From Varroa destructor (Eukaryota; Arthropoda; Arachnida; Mesostigmata; Varroidae): 64,000 nt of DNA. The notes under the pieces were generated by a model. That model worked only from the letters and a program-made list of their open reading frames with translations, was not told the origin of the DNA and searched no databases. Numbering within the stretch: position 1 is the stretch's first letter; each line of letters starts with the position of its first letter. The position numbers and the translations under genes were made by a program. Of the stretch, positions 62,369 to 64,000 are shown piece after piece. The stretch is taken from NCBI RefSeq assembly GCF_002443255.2, contig NW_019211455.1, forward strand, positions 38,116,051 to 38,180,050, in the 5' to 3' direction.

Positions 62369-64000
62369 GCTCAAAGCTGTAAAAAGTCACCCTTCTAATG
62401 TAAATCATAGAAAAAGACTAGGCCCAAATGTAGTATGGTGTTTAAGCCTTTTCTCTAAGACTGTAGAAGTTATCTTTGAGTTTGCGTTTACTGATTACTG
62501 ATGTATTTAGGCATCTGCTTCGTTTTTTTGCGGTACGTTTGTGTTCTGACGTTTTGAGGAACGCTCAGTGTATGCGTATTTTACGCCATTAAATGCAATT
62601 GAAATCTGTACTTGGGCAAGCTCTACCTACATCGATGTATTGTCATCCTGTAGAACGATATATAAATATATTAGGTAATCACTATATTGTTGGGGTCTGT
62701 TTCGCCTCGATGCACAACTAGGTATAAAACCCTATGCTACTGATTGATTCCCTAATTGCTAAGACTCTGTAGAAAATTCTGCGAAAACCAATATACTTTA
62801 ATGGACTCCATGTATGTATACATCTATATATATAACCCAGTTTTTTTTTTTAATCGACACCGCTCAAACATTTTTGTTTTGATTTGATGAGATTTTGTTG
62901 AAATTATGGACTGTTAAGGATAGAATTTTCTAAAATACTTCGTAGGCTTATGTATTAATTATGAACATTACTTCTAGTTATTATGAACAGTCACACCTTC
63001 TCGTGGACATAAGCTCGTCATCGATTTCTGTTAACCTACATAAATATAAATACTAAAATACGTATAGGTCCCCAGTACAGTAAATGTTTAACTACTTTCA
63101 ATGCCGTATTTAAAAATAGGCACATTTCTGAATCAAATAGAGCTCAATTAAAAGGCGTACACTTGACGTTTTTTTGTTAGTCTAGATTTCCGAAATTCTT
63201 TATTATTTTCCTAGCAAATACGTAATTACTGCCTAGTGATTTCGTTTTTTGTCGAGCACACTTTATTTAGATTGGAACGACGCTATGAGTAGCTTCTTAC
63301 GGCCTCAACTGTTCGCTTATTTAAATACGTCTATTCGATACAATCCTGATATCTTTGAAGTGTCAGGCAGTGCCTGAAGGTTATAATGTATCTTCAAAGA
63401 TGGACGCGGCTGACGCCTTTTTTGAACTGTAAGACAACATCCGCTCAAGGAGGTAAATAATCTCGCCGGCATGAACCACATCGGCTGCGTTATTGAAGCC
63501 TGCATTACGCACCGGCGTTAAGCCCTAACAGCCGCAGCGTGACTCTGGCTTTCCTGATGTAACATCTGGCCCCATCACCTACCAAATTCAAATTCCGTTG
63601 CTCGCTTCATTTTCTTCAATGAAGCGTTGGTCTGCACTAGGCCACCTCTATCGCAGACTTCATTTCAGAAAATTTCCATCTCAACTGCGCTGTAGCAGTT
63701 AGGAGAAAAGGAAAGTAGAACAAACCTCGAAATACGGTACAAAGACGTATATCTGACCTTCCAGTTCTCGTAATTTAATCAGGAGACAAAAACAAGCTTC
63801 AGCGATTGGTATAACGGGATAATGATGATGCGTTCGTTTCAACCACTGCTAGGTTTGAACCGTAGCTTAACAATGGAAAAGCTCATCTTCTTATGAACAA
63901 CCTATAGGAGGCAAACTAAGGCGAAATTGGTTCTTGAACTACAATGCACTGAAAAACCGACTCTCAAGAGGACTAACATCACAGACGAAAATGGTCCCAT
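62369..64000. other. AT-rich intergenic DNA
   Basis: No gene is recognised. Contains T- and TA-rich stretches (about 62.66 and 62.82 kb) and a tRNA-like motif near the right end, listed separately. Confidence 0.45.
63800..63872 (+). repeat. tRNA-like element (A and B box), degenerate
   Basis: An A-box-like TGGTATAACGGG from 63807 and a B-box-like GGTTTGAACC from 63852 are 45 nt apart, the spacing in a real tRNA. The B box sits in a T-arm-like hairpin (stem CTAGG/CGTAG with one mismatch, 7-nt loop TTTGAAC). The acceptor and anticodon stems do not pair, so it is a tRNA-derived repeat or dead tRNA rather than a working gene. Confidence 0.4.

Noticed and set aside
1..64000. Search for CRISPR arrays, operons, Shine-Dalgarno sites and bacterial terminators
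   Set aside because: The window is eukaryotic. No spaced direct repeats of CRISPR type and no packed genes are present.

Overview
This is a eukaryotic, almost certainly arthropod, draft-genome window. It is AT-rich, has long introns, many (TA)n and triplet microsatellites, and one 100-base assembly gap (45514-45613). There is no prokaryotic gene packing: open frames are short, lie on both strands at random, and many have no ATG. The species cannot be fixed from the window. A chelicerate, for example a parasitiform mite, is compatible but unproven.

The one gene I can name is a Dscam-family cell-adhesion gene on the minus strand, of which the window holds the 5' end. The signal-peptide exon is at 18235-18172. 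It ends in a phase-1 donor (G|GTAAGAG). After a 12.2-kb intron comes the first immunoglobulin-domain exon at 6014-5700, which begins and ends in phase 1. The spliced start reads through cleanly into the Ig1 strand and resembles the N-terminus of vertebrate DSCAM and insect Dscam1. The next exon (Ig2) is not visible, so intron 2 runs at least to base 1. The GC-richer stretch upstream (about 18.24-19.3 kb) is the likely 5' UTR/promoter region and holds a possible upstream exon (19228-19301).

From about 19.3 to 64 kb no gene can be named. The stretch is AT-rich DNA with some ten GC-richer patches full of CAG/CTG, GCC and CT runs (about 26-27.3, 33.5-34.7, 35.4-36.2, 37.8-38.1, 42.3-43.1, 44.3-45.8, 53.6-54.2, 56.7-57.7, 59.0-59.7, 60.5-61.2 and 61.7-62.4 kb). 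The best unassigned coding candidate is a 62-codon ATG-initiated frame ending at a strong donor (54901-54716, minus). Weaker ones lie at 37.2-37.7, 61.7 and 62.2 kb.

Structural oddities include two blocks of decayed tandem repeats with a period near 135 bp (21.66-22.1 and 23.2-24.2 kb), a 47-bp near-perfect palindrome inside a tRNA-like sequence (32.75 kb), a long hairpin in Dscam intron 1 (14.0 kb), and further tRNA-like A/B-box pairs at 27.85 and 63.8 kb. I see no CRISPR array, rRNA, intact tRNA, or recognisable transposase or reverse transcriptase. No previously undescribed system is demonstrated.
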